Assembly: GCA_031292565.1 (NCBI GenBank)
Contig: JARLGW010000001.1
Coordinates: 912,435 to 976,434, forward strand
Direction: 5' to 3'
DNA length: 64,000 nucleotides
Source: Paludibacteraceae bacterium
GTDB lineage: Bacteria; Bacteroidota; Bacteroidia; Bacteroidales; Paludibacteraceae
This document shows positions 1-8,849 of the stretch, piece after piece. The position numbers and the translations under genes are program-made. The notes under the pieces were generated by a model, which made no database searches, was not told the DNA's origin, and saw nothing but the letters and a program-made list of their open reading frames with translations. Positions within the stretch are counted from its first letter, which is position 1, and each line of letters opens with the position of its first letter.

Positions 1-208
1 GTGCACCTGTAGAAGGCACGGAAACCGAACCTCCGGGATCGCTTGCCCCCGCACCACCATCACCATCACCAAAGTTAACTTCCAGCAATTCTTCTTGCGG
101 TTTAATCATTTCTTTGGCACCCGAAAAAGTGATTATCAATAATATCAAAAGAATCAGCCCGTTAATGCAAACGGTACCCACTAAGCCATATAACTGAAAT
201 TTTCTCAT
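1..208 (-). CDS. TonB-like energy transducer, N-terminal part (truncated by window edge)
   Basis: Reverse complement from 208 reads MRKFQLYGLVGTVCINGLILLILLIITFSGAKEMIKPQEELLEVNFGDGDGGAGASDPGGSVSVPSTGA..., a single N-terminal TM helix followed by a Gly/Pro-rich segment; open to the window edge. Confidence 0.6.
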   Translation of the reverse strand, partial: MRKFQLYGLVGTVCINGLILLILLIITFSGAKEMIKPQEELLEVNFGDGDGGAGASDPGGSVSVPSTGA

Positions 209-445
209 ACCAACGTTATATAATATTGTCCGTTAAAGTTTTTAGAACAGACAACCCCACTCCTTACCATTTTCTTAATATCATGCAAAAATAATAGATT
301 TAAGCAAATAACAGCATGATACTGAAAAAGATTTGAAGTGAAATAAATAAAAACCGGCAAACACTATCCTACAAATTACACGGAAATTACTTATTTTTAC
401 AAATTGATATAATACCTTTAGCACCGTAACCAAATTATCAGCAAG

Positions 446-1324
446 ATGAAAGTAGCAATTTTTGGCAATACCTATAAAAAAGAAAACCTTAGTTTGCTCA
501 AAACGCTTTTTGAGGTGTTGGAAAAGAAACAAGCCTCTGTTTGTGTGGAAGAATCTTTTTATAATTTTTTTCTGGAACATATTGATTTTAAACCCAACGT
601 GGATATTCTTGATGCTACCGAAAACTTCTCAGCCAACTTGGCGATAAGCATTGGTGGCGACGGAACGTTTTTAAAAACAGCCGCGCATATAGGGAGTAAA
701 GATATTCCCATTATCGGGATTAACACCGGGCGACTTGGTTTCCTGGCGGATATTGCTTCCTCAAACATTGTGAAACCTCTTGAAAAAATACTGAACGAGG
801 AGTTTATTATTGAAGAGCGATCTATCTTGCAGCTAAACTGCAATCATTGTCCGGGATTTAATTGCCACAATCTGGCTCTAAATGAAGTGGCGGTGATGAA
901 GCAGGACAGCTCTTCCATGATTACCATACACACCTACATTAATGACCAACATCTGATTTCGTATCAAGCCGATGGGCTTATCGTGGCCACGCCCACGGGC
1001 TCCACTGCCTACTCCATGAGCGTGGGTGGTCCGTTAGTGGCTCCACAGGCAAAGAACATCATTCTTACCCCTATTGCATCGCACAGCCTCACGGTAAGGC
1101 CGCTTATTATTACCGACGACTGCGAAATACGCTTACAAGTGGATAGCCGTACCAATTCTTTTCTAGCGGCTGTGGACGGGCGTTCGCAGGTGTTTGAGCA
1201 GAGTGCGGAGCTAATCATCAAAAAAGCTGATTTTTCTATTAAGGTGGTGAAACAAAAAGACCATAATTTTTACAACACGTTGCGCAACAAACTGATGTGG
1301 GGCGTGGATAAACGAGAACAATAA
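446..1324 (+). CDS. nadK: NAD kinase
   Basis: 292 aa with ISIGGDGTFLKTA (GGDGT motif), GINTGRLGFLAD and TPTGSTAYSMSVGGP motifs. Confidence 0.95.
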   Translation: MKVAIFGNTYKKENLSLLKTLFEVLEKKQASVCVEESFYNFFLEHIDFKPNVDILDATENFSANLAISIGGDGTFLKTAAHIGSKDIPIIGINTGRLGFLADIASSNIVKPLEKILNEEFIIEERSILQLNCNHCPGFNCHNLALNEVAVMKQDSSSMITIHTYINDQHLISYQADGLIVATPTGSTAYSMSVGGPLVAPQAKNIILTPIASHSLTVRPLIITDDCEIRLQVDSRTNSFLAAVDGRSQVFEQSAELIIKKADFSIKVVKQKDHNFYNTLRNKLMWGVDKREQ

Positions 1325-1329
1325 CAGAG

Positions 1330-2286
1330 ATGGATAAAAAAGATTTACGTATTATATACATGGGCACACCCGATTTCGCGGTGGAAAGCCTGAAAGCGTT
1401 ACACGAAAACGGCTACAACATAGTGGGTGTAATTACCATGCCGGATAAACCTGCCGGACGCGGACATAAAATACAGTTTTCGCCCGTGAAGCAGTACGCG
1501 TTGGACAACAACCTGCGGTTGCTACAACCAGAGAAGCTAAAGAATGAGGCCTTTTTGGCAGAGCTAAAATCGCTACAAGCCGATTTGCAAATAGTAGTGG
1601 CCTTTCGCATGCTGCCCGAAGTGGTATGGGATATGCCCCGGCTGGGTACCTTCAACCTACATGCCTCGCTCCTACCCCAATACCGTGGAGCGGCACCTAT
1701 TAACTGGGCGGTAATTAACGGGGACACGGAAACGGGTGCTACCACGTTTTTCCTCACGCATGAAATAGATACGGGAAATATTATTTTACAAGAAAAATTG
1801 CCTATTGCAAAAACGGATACGGCAGGAGATGTGCACGACCGATTGATGCTACTAGGCAGTGGACTGGTACTTAAAACCGTTGACCAGATTTTGAGTGGTA
1901 ACGTACAAGTGAAACCGCAATCTCAGAATGACACGCTGAAAACAGCGCCGAAAATATTCAAGGAAACCTGCCGCATGGACTGGACGAAAACAGCCACGGA
2001 GCTTTATAATTTTGTACGTGGCCTGTCGCCATCCCCTACGGCATGGACGGAAATCACCTTGCCAAGCGGCGAAACCTTGGGGTTGAAAATTTATGAGACG
2101 GAAAAGGCTTTCGGGCAACACAACCTCTCTGCCGGAACGTTACTTACGGACAACAAGACTTTTATTAAGATAGCTACTTCGGATGGATACTTGCATCTAC
2201 TATCGGTACAACTGGCGGGAAAGAAACAAATGAAGGTGGACGAACTGCTAAGAGGGTATAAAGTAGATGGAAGTCATTTATTGTAA
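1330..2286 (+). CDS. fmt: Methionyl-tRNA formyltransferase
   Basis: 318 aa; IIYMGTPDFAVESL, HASLLPQYRGAAPINWAVINGDTETGATTF motif. Confidence 0.95.
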   Translation: MDKKDLRIIYMGTPDFAVESLKALHENGYNIVGVITMPDKPAGRGHKIQFSPVKQYALDNNLRLLQPEKLKNEAFLAELKSLQADLQIVVAFRMLPEVVWDMPRLGTFNLHASLLPQYRGAAPINWAVINGDTETGATTFFLTHEIDTGNIILQEKLPIAKTDTAGDVHDRLMLLGSGLVLKTVDQILSGNVQVKPQSQNDTLKTAPKIFKETCRMDWTKTATELYNFVRGLSPSPTAWTEITLPSGETLGLKIYETEKAFGQHNLSAGTLLTDNKTFIKIATSDGYLHLLSVQLAGKKQMKVDELLRGYKVDGSHLL

Positions 2287-2305
2287 AAAGAACAACTTAC
2301 ATAAA

Positions 2306-2349
2306 AAATGCACCCCAAAAGTTTTATGCCTAACTTTTGGGGTGCATTT
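2306..2349. terminator. Bidirectional intrinsic terminator between convergent fmt and amt
   Basis: Perfect 18-bp inverted repeat AAATGCACCCCAAAAGTT-ttatgcct-AACTTTTGGGGTGCATTT. Confidence 0.9.
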
Positions 2350-2391
2350 CAAAAACGGATATTCTCCTTTTTTGTGTTCTATATATAAGAT

Positions 2392-3624
2392 TTAGACTTG
2401 TCGGGCAACCTCTCCATGCAACGCCATATCCACCCCTACCTCCTGAGCTTTTTCGGATATTCTTACCGGAATAAATTTATTGATAACTTTAAATAAGCCT
2501 AAGGTGAATAAAAAAGCATAGGTAATGGCTATCAATATGGCAACCAGTTCTTTTAAAAGTAAATCGAACCCGCCGCCGTAAAACAATCCATTGGGAACGC
2601 CAGGGTTAATACTTTTTGTAGCAAAAAGCCCCAGACAAATGGTGCCAATTACACCACCCATGCCATGCACACCCCACACATCAAGAGCGTCGTCCCACCC
2701 ACGGCTTTCTTTAAACCGAACGGCGAGGAAACAACCCAACGAAGCGATAACCCCAATGCCAGCGGCAGCATAAATATTCACAAACCCGGCGGCTGGCGTA
2801 ATGGTAGCTAGCCCAGCCACCGCCCCGGTCATCAAACCGATAAATGAAGGCTTCTTATTCCCCGTGTTCCACTCCAAAATGAGCCACACGATGGCAGCAA
2901 AGGAAGCTGCCGTATCGGTATTCACAAATGCAGCTATGGTGACCGAATTTACGGCCAGTTCACTTCCTGCATTAAATCCGTACCATCCAAACCAAAGCAA
3001 TGCCGTACCAATGGCCACCAACGGAATGTTGTTCGGATCATTTTTTGTAGCCCTGCGACCTACGAAAAACACGGAGGCCAACGCCGCAAACCCGGCAGTG
3101 GCGTGTACCGTAATACCTCCTGCAAAATCGAACACACCCCAATGAGCCAGCAAACCACCACCCCATACCATGTGCACAAATGGATAGTACACGAAAATTT
3201 GCCACAAAATAAGGAAGAATATGTATGATTTGAATGTAACACGATTGATAAACGCCCCGGTAATAAGAGCCGGGGTAATGATGGCAAACATCATTTGATA
3301 AGCAATAAAAATATATTCGGGGAAACGTTTATCCGGTGAGTAAAGCGTGGAAGGTGTTATACCTTGAAAAAATGCCTTATGAAGGTTTCCGTAAATTCCA
3401 AAAAAGTCGTTACCATGAGCCATATCGCCGCTAAAACAAACAGAATATCCGAATGCAAACCAAATGATGGAGCTAATACCCATCGACACGAAACTTTGCA
3501 TCATGATATTCAGGATGTTTTTCTTGCACCCCAATCCTCCATAAAAAAAAGCCAGTCCGGGAGTCATAAGCATAACCAAACTGGTAGCCAAAATCATAAA
3601 CGTAGTAAGTCCTGTATCAAACAT
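2392..3624 (-). CDS. amt: Ammonium transporter (Amt family)
   Basis: 410 aa polytopic; MLMTPGLAFFYGGL, VHATAGFAALA, WFGWYGFNAGSEL, GWDDALDVWGVHGMGG signatures. Confidence 0.95.
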   Translation of the reverse strand: MFDTGLTTFMILATSLVMLMTPGLAFFYGGLGCKKNILNIMMQSFVSMGISSIIWFAFGYSVCFSGDMAHGNDFFGIYGNLHKAFFQGITPSTLYSPDKRFPEYIFIAYQMMFAIITPALITGAFINRVTFKSYIFFLILWQIFVYYPFVHMVWGGGLLAHWGVFDFAGGITVHATAGFAALASVFFVGRRATKNDPNNIPLVAIGTALLWFGWYGFNAGSELAVNSVTIAAFVNTDTAASFAAIVWLILEWNTGNKKPSFIGLMTGAVAGLATITPAAGFVNIYAAAGIGVIASLGCFLAVRFKESRGWDDALDVWGVHGMGGVIGTICLGLFATKSINPGVPNGLFYGGGFDLLLKELVAILIAITYAFLFTLGLFKVINKFIPVRISEKAQEVGVDMALHGEVARQV

Positions 3625-3672
3625 AATGTCAGATTTAAAGTTTGGATCAAAAATACTACATTTTAGTAAAGT

Positions 3673-3688
3673 GTTACATAAATGTAAC
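3673..3688. promoter_or_regulatory. Palindromic candidate operator upstream of amt
   Basis: GTTACAT-AA-ATGTAAC (7-bp arms, 2-nt spacer) about 50 bp upstream of the amt start codon. Confidence 0.4.
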
Positions 3689-3945
3689 GTTTTTAATATA
3701 AATATGACAAAATGAAATTAAAATTATCTTTTTTAACCTATTTGATAGCAGGCACACGCACAAATAAACTGTTAAATACTGTGTTAATCTATCAAATTTA
3801 TTTCTATTTGAATGAAAAAACAATGATTTAAAGAACAAAACACATTATTCCAACATAATTAATAGAGAATATTCATCTATTTGGGGAGTAAGAAAGTAAA
3901 AAACGGAAAGTGAACAACTAATTTTGAAAAGAACAAAGGATGAGA

Positions 3946-4515
3946 TTAGAATTTATAATTCATGCCTGCCAAAACAGCAAAGGAATTCATCCGGGCATCA
4001 ATGTTTCTATCGAAGTCGCTCAACGCGTAATTGTACCAGCCGGAAATATCGAAGGAGAATCGACGGGAAATGTTGTAACCCGCTTTTACCCCGGTTAAAA
4101 GAGAGGGAACCACGGAATAGGCATCGTCAATACGCTGCCTATTGGCATCTCTCGCCTTGAGCAAGGTGGAAAGGTTGGCTCCGGCATTGGCACCAATATA
4201 AAATCTGCCCACGGGTATGGCATACGAACCATACACTGGTACAACTAGATATTTATAATAACAATTGGACAAAGAGGCTACCGTGGCACTATTGTAACCT
4301 ACGTTGATATATGCAATGCCTGTATTTAAAGAAACCCGATTCCAAGAATATTTGATACCGATAGCAGGAAGAAAAGATTTTTTATTGGCTACGCCTGCTG
4401 ACTTTGAACTGATGTCGGAAAACAAAACGCCACTTCCCACTGACAGGCTGAACTGTGCCTGTAAGGCTATGGAGTAAAGCAATAGAGTTATCAATGCTAT
4501 TTTCTTCATAATCAA
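3946..4515 (-). CDS. Outer-membrane beta-barrel (porin-like) protein, secreted
   Basis: 189 aa, signal peptide MKKIALITLLLYSIALQAQ, alternating hydrophobic pattern, C-terminal ...AGMNYKF aromatic end. Confidence 0.7.
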   Translation of the reverse strand: MIMKKIALITLLLYSIALQAQFSLSVGSGVLFSDISSKSAGVANKKSFLPAIGIKYSWNRVSLNTGIAYINVGYNSATVASLSNCYYKYLVVPVYGSYAIPVGRFYIGANAGANLSTLLKARDANRQRIDDAYSVVPSLLTGVKAGYNISRRFSFDISGWYNYALSDFDRNIDARMNSFAVLAGMNYKF

Positions 4516-4827
4516 AAGGAAGGTATTACACAGAGGAACAAAAAATAGCTGTAATGTCCAAAAAAAGGAACCTCTTGCTATATTGCCTAAATATATGAAA
4601 TTACTTTGGAAAAATATGTTTCTTTAGGAATAAACTTATTTTAAAATTTTAAGCGTTTGTAATCCGTTACACCACCTATTTTCTTCAAAAGAATTAATCG
4701 GATTTAGTTGATTGGTTCTTTGGTTACCCTCTAAAATTTCATCTTGCGATAAACAATTAACCCTTATACAGTATTTTATATATAGAAACTGTCTTAACTG
4801 AGGTTTTTAATTGTGGTAACGAACTGT

Positions 4828-4835
4828 TATCTTTG
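4828..4835 (+). promoter_or_regulatory. Bacteroidetes-type -7 element upstream of the 4862 ORF
   Basis: TATCTTTG matches the TAnnTTTG consensus, with TTG about 17 bp upstream. Confidence 0.4.
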
Positions 4836-4861
4836 TATATAAAGTATGGTATAAAGGTGGT

Positions 4862-7363
4862 ATGATAAAAAGAATCTTATTTATATCTATTCTGTTTGTT
4901 TGTGGCATTGTAAGCAACGTACAAGCAGCAAGTACCAGTTCCAACCGGGAATTTTGGGTAAGCTACTTTGGCGTAAACCCTGATGATTCTATTAAAGCCG
5001 ATCCTACCCTACAACAATTTTTCATACTCGTTTCCTCAAAAAAAGGATGCACCGGAACCGTAACCAACCCTAACACAGGCTATAGCCAATCGTTTACCGT
5101 TGCGGCAGGCAACATACAAAGAATTTATATACCATACAAGCAATGCTATAACCATAGCGATTCCGATTCCATATTTGTTACTAACAGAGGTATAATTGTT
5201 TCTACCAGCGATTCCGCTTCAGTATATCTAGGAAATTATCAATCAGGATCATACGACGCATGTGCCGTTTTCCCTACACAATCATTAGGAACTCACTATA
5301 GAGTAGCGTGTACAAACAACATCTATAACACGTATGCCGGAGTAACCGATTATAATTACGCCTCCATTTTAGCCGTTGCAACCGAAGACAACACAAAAAT
5401 ACGGTTTAACCTGGCTAACAAAGTCTCTTATAAAAATAACACGTACAATGCCCATACGGATTATGACACCACGCTGAACAAAGGACAGACATTGGCCATA
5501 ACAGGAGTAGAATTGCTAGGATCGACATTAGAAAGCACCAATTGTAAAAAATTTGCTGTTTTTTCAGGCAACTATATTTCTTACGTACCTTATAACTATT
5601 GCTGTGGCGATGTGCTGGTGGAACAAATGGAACCGGTAAATAGCTGGGGTGAAAAATTCATGGTAGAAAGTACCTTGAACAGACCTAATGACAGTAGAAT
5701 TTATATCATGGCAAACAAAGATGCCACCACTGTTACCATCAAAAACAACGGAACATCTTACAACACCCTGATGAATGCCGGCGATTATTTAAACATTAAT
5801 TCCGTTCAAACCGGCACCCTAATTACATCAGACAAGCCGATTTCGGTTACTCAATATGCTATCAGTGCAGGTCTTGCCGGATTAGGAGACCCTATGATGA
5901 TGAATATCAACTCAGAAGAGCAAATGGTAAAAGAGTCCATTTTCACAGCACCATCAAGCCCCTTTGTATCAAACCATTATCTGGAAATATTTACAAAAAC
6001 AAAGGATGTAAATAAAACCATACTGGATAGCACCAACATCGGAAGCAGTTTTAGCCCCTTCATTCCCGATGCCTCTTATTCTTACGCGAGAATTAAGATT
6101 ACCGCCGACATAACACATTACATGAAAAACGAGGGTGGATTTTTAGCCTATGTTTATGGCTACAACAATGGTGTGATAGGTACTGAAGAATCATACGGCT
6201 ACTCCTTGAACTGGAGCTTTTATAATCTTGAAGATTATTTCAACGTGAGCAATAACGATAAATCCACGGTGAACATATACTACCAAACCACCGATACTAC
6301 AAACGCGTATAAAGTAACCGATACCATTACCGTGAGCAGAAATATTCAATCGGATTTTGTATCCGTATCCTGGTTGTTGAATGGAAACCCATATACCGTG
6401 GCAACAGAAAGTACGCAGGCTGAACTCACATGGAAACTCCCGGCATCCGATTTACATAAAGGAGAAAATACCCTCTCCATGCTTATTAAAAGAGCGTGCA
6501 TGACCGACACCATCAACTCCACCTTATGGCTGGCCAATTTCAGCTTATCAAGCAAAGACACTACCATTTGTAAAGGAGATACGGCCGTGCTAAAGGCATC
6601 GATGAACATTCAGGGGCAATACCATTGGACAACGCCTACCGGTACTGTTACTGAAAGTACAGACCGACTATCAGTGAACCCAACCACTACCACCACCTAT
6701 TACGTTTATGGTACGTACAACGCTATAAAAACTGATACTGATACCATTACCGTACGGGTAAAACTACCATCGGAAAAAATTATTTACGATACCATTTGTT
6801 CCGGTAAAACGTATTCATTCGCTGGAAGCGAGCTTTCGCAAACAGGGAAATACCTAAATAGACTGACAGCTGCCAATGGATGCGACAGTATCATAACGCT
6901 GTATCTCTACGTGATACCTACCGTAACAAATTACATTTCGGCAACTATTAACAACGGCGAAAGCTATCCTTTTAATGGCACAAACCTTTATACTCCGGGT
7001 ACTTATACCGAAACCACACCGGATGCCATCGGGTGCGACAGTATCATTACCATATTAACGCTCAAGGTTAAAGAAGATACTACCGCCTCTATACCTCAAG
7101 GCTTTTCACCAAACGGAGATGGAATAAATGATTATTTCCTCATCAAAAACATTGAGTATTACCCGCACAATCATATTCTTATTTTCAACCGCTGGGGCGA
7201 CAAGGTGTATGAAGCCTCGCCGTATGAAAACAAATGGGATGGGAAGAATTATTTCGGGCTAAAGGTGGGCGGGAATATCCTTCCCGAAGGCACTTATTTC
7301 TATATTCTCGACCTAGGCGATGGAAGTGCTAAGAAGAAAGGATATATTTTTCTTGGAAGATAA
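4862..7363 (+). CDS. Large secreted protein: N-terminal IgGFc-binding-like region and C-terminal gliding-motility (CHU_C) / T9SS type B sorting domain
   Basis: Signal peptide MIKRILFISILFVCGIVSNVQA; C-terminus IPQGFSPNGDGINDYFLIKNIEYYPHNHILIFNRWGDKVYEASPYENKWDG...LPEGTYFYILDLGDGSAKKKGYIFLGR is a classic CHU_C domain. Confidence 0.85.
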   Translation: MIKRILFISILFVCGIVSNVQAASTSSNREFWVSYFGVNPDDSIKADPTLQQFFILVSSKKGCTGTVTNPNTGYSQSFTVAAGNIQRIYIPYKQCYNHSDSDSIFVTNRGIIVSTSDSASVYLGNYQSGSYDACAVFPTQSLGTHYRVACTNNIYNTYAGVTDYNYASILAVATEDNTKIRFNLANKVSYKNNTYNAHTDYDTTLNKGQTLAITGVELLGSTLESTNCKKFAVFSGNYISYVPYNYCCGDVLVEQMEPVNSWGEKFMVESTLNRPNDSRIYIMANKDATTVTIKNNGTSYNTLMNAGDYLNINSVQTGTLITSDKPISVTQYAISAGLAGLGDPMMMNINSEEQMVKESIFTAPSSPFVSNHYLEIFTKTKDVNKTILDSTNIGSSFSPFIPDASYSYARIKITADITHYMKNEGGFLAYVYGYNNGVIGTEESYGYSLNWSFYNLEDYFNVSNNDKSTVNIYYQTTDTTNAYKVTDTITVSRNIQSDFVSVSWLLNGNPYTVATESTQAELTWKLPASDLHKGENTLSMLIKRACMTDTINSTLWLANFSLSSKDTTICKGDTAVLKASMNIQGQYHWTTPTGTVTESTDRLSVNPTTTTTYYVYGTYNAIKTDTDTITVRVKLPSEKIIYDTICSGKTYSFAGSELSQTGKYLNRLTAANGCDSIITLYLYVIPTVTNYISATINNGESYPFNGTNLYTPGTYTETTPDAIGCDSIITILTLKVKEDTTASIPQGFSPNGDGINDYFLIKNIEYYPHNHILIFNRWGDKVYEASPYENKWDGKNYFGLKVGGNILPEGTYFYILDLGDGSAKKKGYIFLGR

Positions 7364-7414
7364 CGAAGAACAAAGATTATAAGAACAAAGACGATAGATG
7401 TATTTGTATAAAAC

Positions 7415-7453
7415 AATAAAGAGCAAAGATTGCCGATGTCTTTGCTCTTTATT
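7415..7453. terminator. Bidirectional intrinsic terminator
   Basis: AATAAAGAGCAAAGA-ttgccgatg-TCTTTGCTCTTTATT between convergent genes. Confidence 0.8.
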
Positions 7454-7478
7454 CTGTGCTCTTATATTCTGTATTCTT

Positions 7479-7766
7479 TCAATACATTAAATGCTTTTTT
7501 GAATTAGTATTCCATCCTGCTTGACTATCATATTTCACGAAATAGATCTTCAAATCAGCTTGACTTTCATAGTTGGCAAAGTAGATTTTCTTGTCCGCTT
7601 GGCTCTCAAACTGAACTTTGAAGACCTTTAAATCAGCCTGACTTTCGTATTTTACAACAAAAACCTTTACATCGGCATGACTTTCATAATCAACTGAATA
7701 AACCTTTTGTGCTTTTATTCCGATAAAGGTTAGCAATACGGTTGCAATTAAAAGTACTCTTTTCAT
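7479..7766 (-). CDS. Small secreted repeat protein, DUF6150-like
   Basis: Signal peptide MKRVLLIATVLLTFIGIKAQ, then five tandem copies of a ~13-aa unit (VDYESHADVKVFV / VKYESQADLKVFK / VQFESQADKKIYF / ANYESQADLKIYF / VKYDSQAGW). Confidence 0.7.
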   Translation of the reverse strand: MKRVLLIATVLLTFIGIKAQKVYSVDYESHADVKVFVVKYESQADLKVFKVQFESQADKKIYFANYESQADLKIYFVKYDSQAGWNTNSKKHLMY

Positions 7767-7848
7767 TAATACAAAATTTAAAATGAATAAAATAGATTAT
7801 TTGCTTCTGTTAAACTCACGTTAATATGTCGTAAAGAAGAAGATTTTT

Positions 7849-8775
7849 TTACTCCTTTTTCGCCACAAACAAGGCATTAAATTTTCGAGGAATGGGTGTT
7901 TCAAAACGCATCACTTCGTGTGTAACCGGATGCTTGAAGGCCAGCACACGGGCATGAAGGCCGATGCGACCAATAGGAGAAATTCCTGCTCCATATTTTT
8001 TGTCGCCAATAATAGGATGGCCTATTTCCTGCATGTGTACCCTGATTTGATTTTTACGCCCGGTTTCCAGCTCCACCTTTAGCATGGCGTAGTTTTCGTT
8101 TTTACGCACCACACGGTAATGGGTAATAGCTTCCTTACCATCTTCATTGGAATAGCTGGAATGTATTTTAAAAGCCTTGCTTTCGTGTAAATAGGATACG
8201 ATAGTGTCATCCTCTTTTTCAGGCACGCCTTCCACCACGGCAAGGTAAACACGTTCGGTTACGTTTTCGTGCCAATTGTCCTGCAAGGCAAGTTGTACAT
8301 CCTTACTCTTGGCATACATAATAAGTCCCGATGTTTCACGGTCGATACGATGCACTACAAACAGGCGGTTACGAGGATCTTTCTTTTTCAAGTAGTTTTG
8401 CAGGATGCTAAAGGCCGTAGTTTCTTCCTTTCGCTCATCGGTAGCCACGGCTAAAAGCCCTTCCGATTTTTCTATCACCACCAGATAATCATCCTCAAAC
8501 ACTATTTTCACTCTGGAACTTTTAAGCTCATAAGCCACTTTACCTGTATTCAGGGTAACACTATCGCCCACCTGCAAGAGGTAATTGAATTTTGTTTCGG
8601 GTTTTCCGTTTACACATACCTGCTTATGTGACAACAGCGACTTAAGCGCACTGCGGCTCTTGCCGTTAAAATGGATGCCGAGAAACGACATTAGTTCAAT
8701 GGGCTCTTTTACCGCCAGAGAGGTTTGTTTGAGTCTTTCGCCTTTAAATTTCTTTTGGCCTGAATTATCTTTCAT
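7849..8775 (-). CDS. RluA-family pseudouridine synthase with S4 domain
   Basis: 308 aa; LFVVHRIDRETSGLIMYAKS catalytic HRIDRETSG motif, GRKNQIRVHMQEIGHPIIGDKKYG. Confidence 0.9.
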   Translation of the reverse strand: MKDNSGQKKFKGERLKQTSLAVKEPIELMSFLGIHFNGKSRSALKSLLSHKQVCVNGKPETKFNYLLQVGDSVTLNTGKVAYELKSSRVKIVFEDDYLVVIEKSEGLLAVATDERKEETTAFSILQNYLKKKDPRNRLFVVHRIDRETSGLIMYAKSKDVQLALQDNWHENVTERVYLAVVEGVPEKEDDTIVSYLHESKAFKIHSSYSNEDGKEAITHYRVVRKNENYAMLKVELETGRKNQIRVHMQEIGHPIIGDKKYGAGISPIGRIGLHARVLAFKHPVTHEVMRFETPIPRKFNALFVAKKE

Positions 8776-8806
8776 CTTTATAATTAGAGGTGTTTTCCTT
8801 GCGAGA

Positions 8807-8834
8807 AAACAAATCCCCTCACGGGGATCTGTTT
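8807..8834 (-). terminator. Hairpin between ftsZ and the RluA gene, possible ftsZ terminator
   Basis: AAACAAATCCCC-tcac-GGGGATCTGTTT inverted repeat with one mismatch, just 3' of ftsZ. Confidence 0.55.
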
Positions 8835-8849
8835 AACTAGGAATATGTT

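Noticed and set aside
281-580. 99-aa minus-strand ORF overlapping the nadK start
   Set aside because: Largely antisense to nadK and its upstream region, Phe/Lys-rich, no family resemblance.
3364-3666. 100-aa plus-strand ORF overlapping the amt start
   Set aside because: Antisense to amt and its leader; no domain, and the amt reading is unambiguous.
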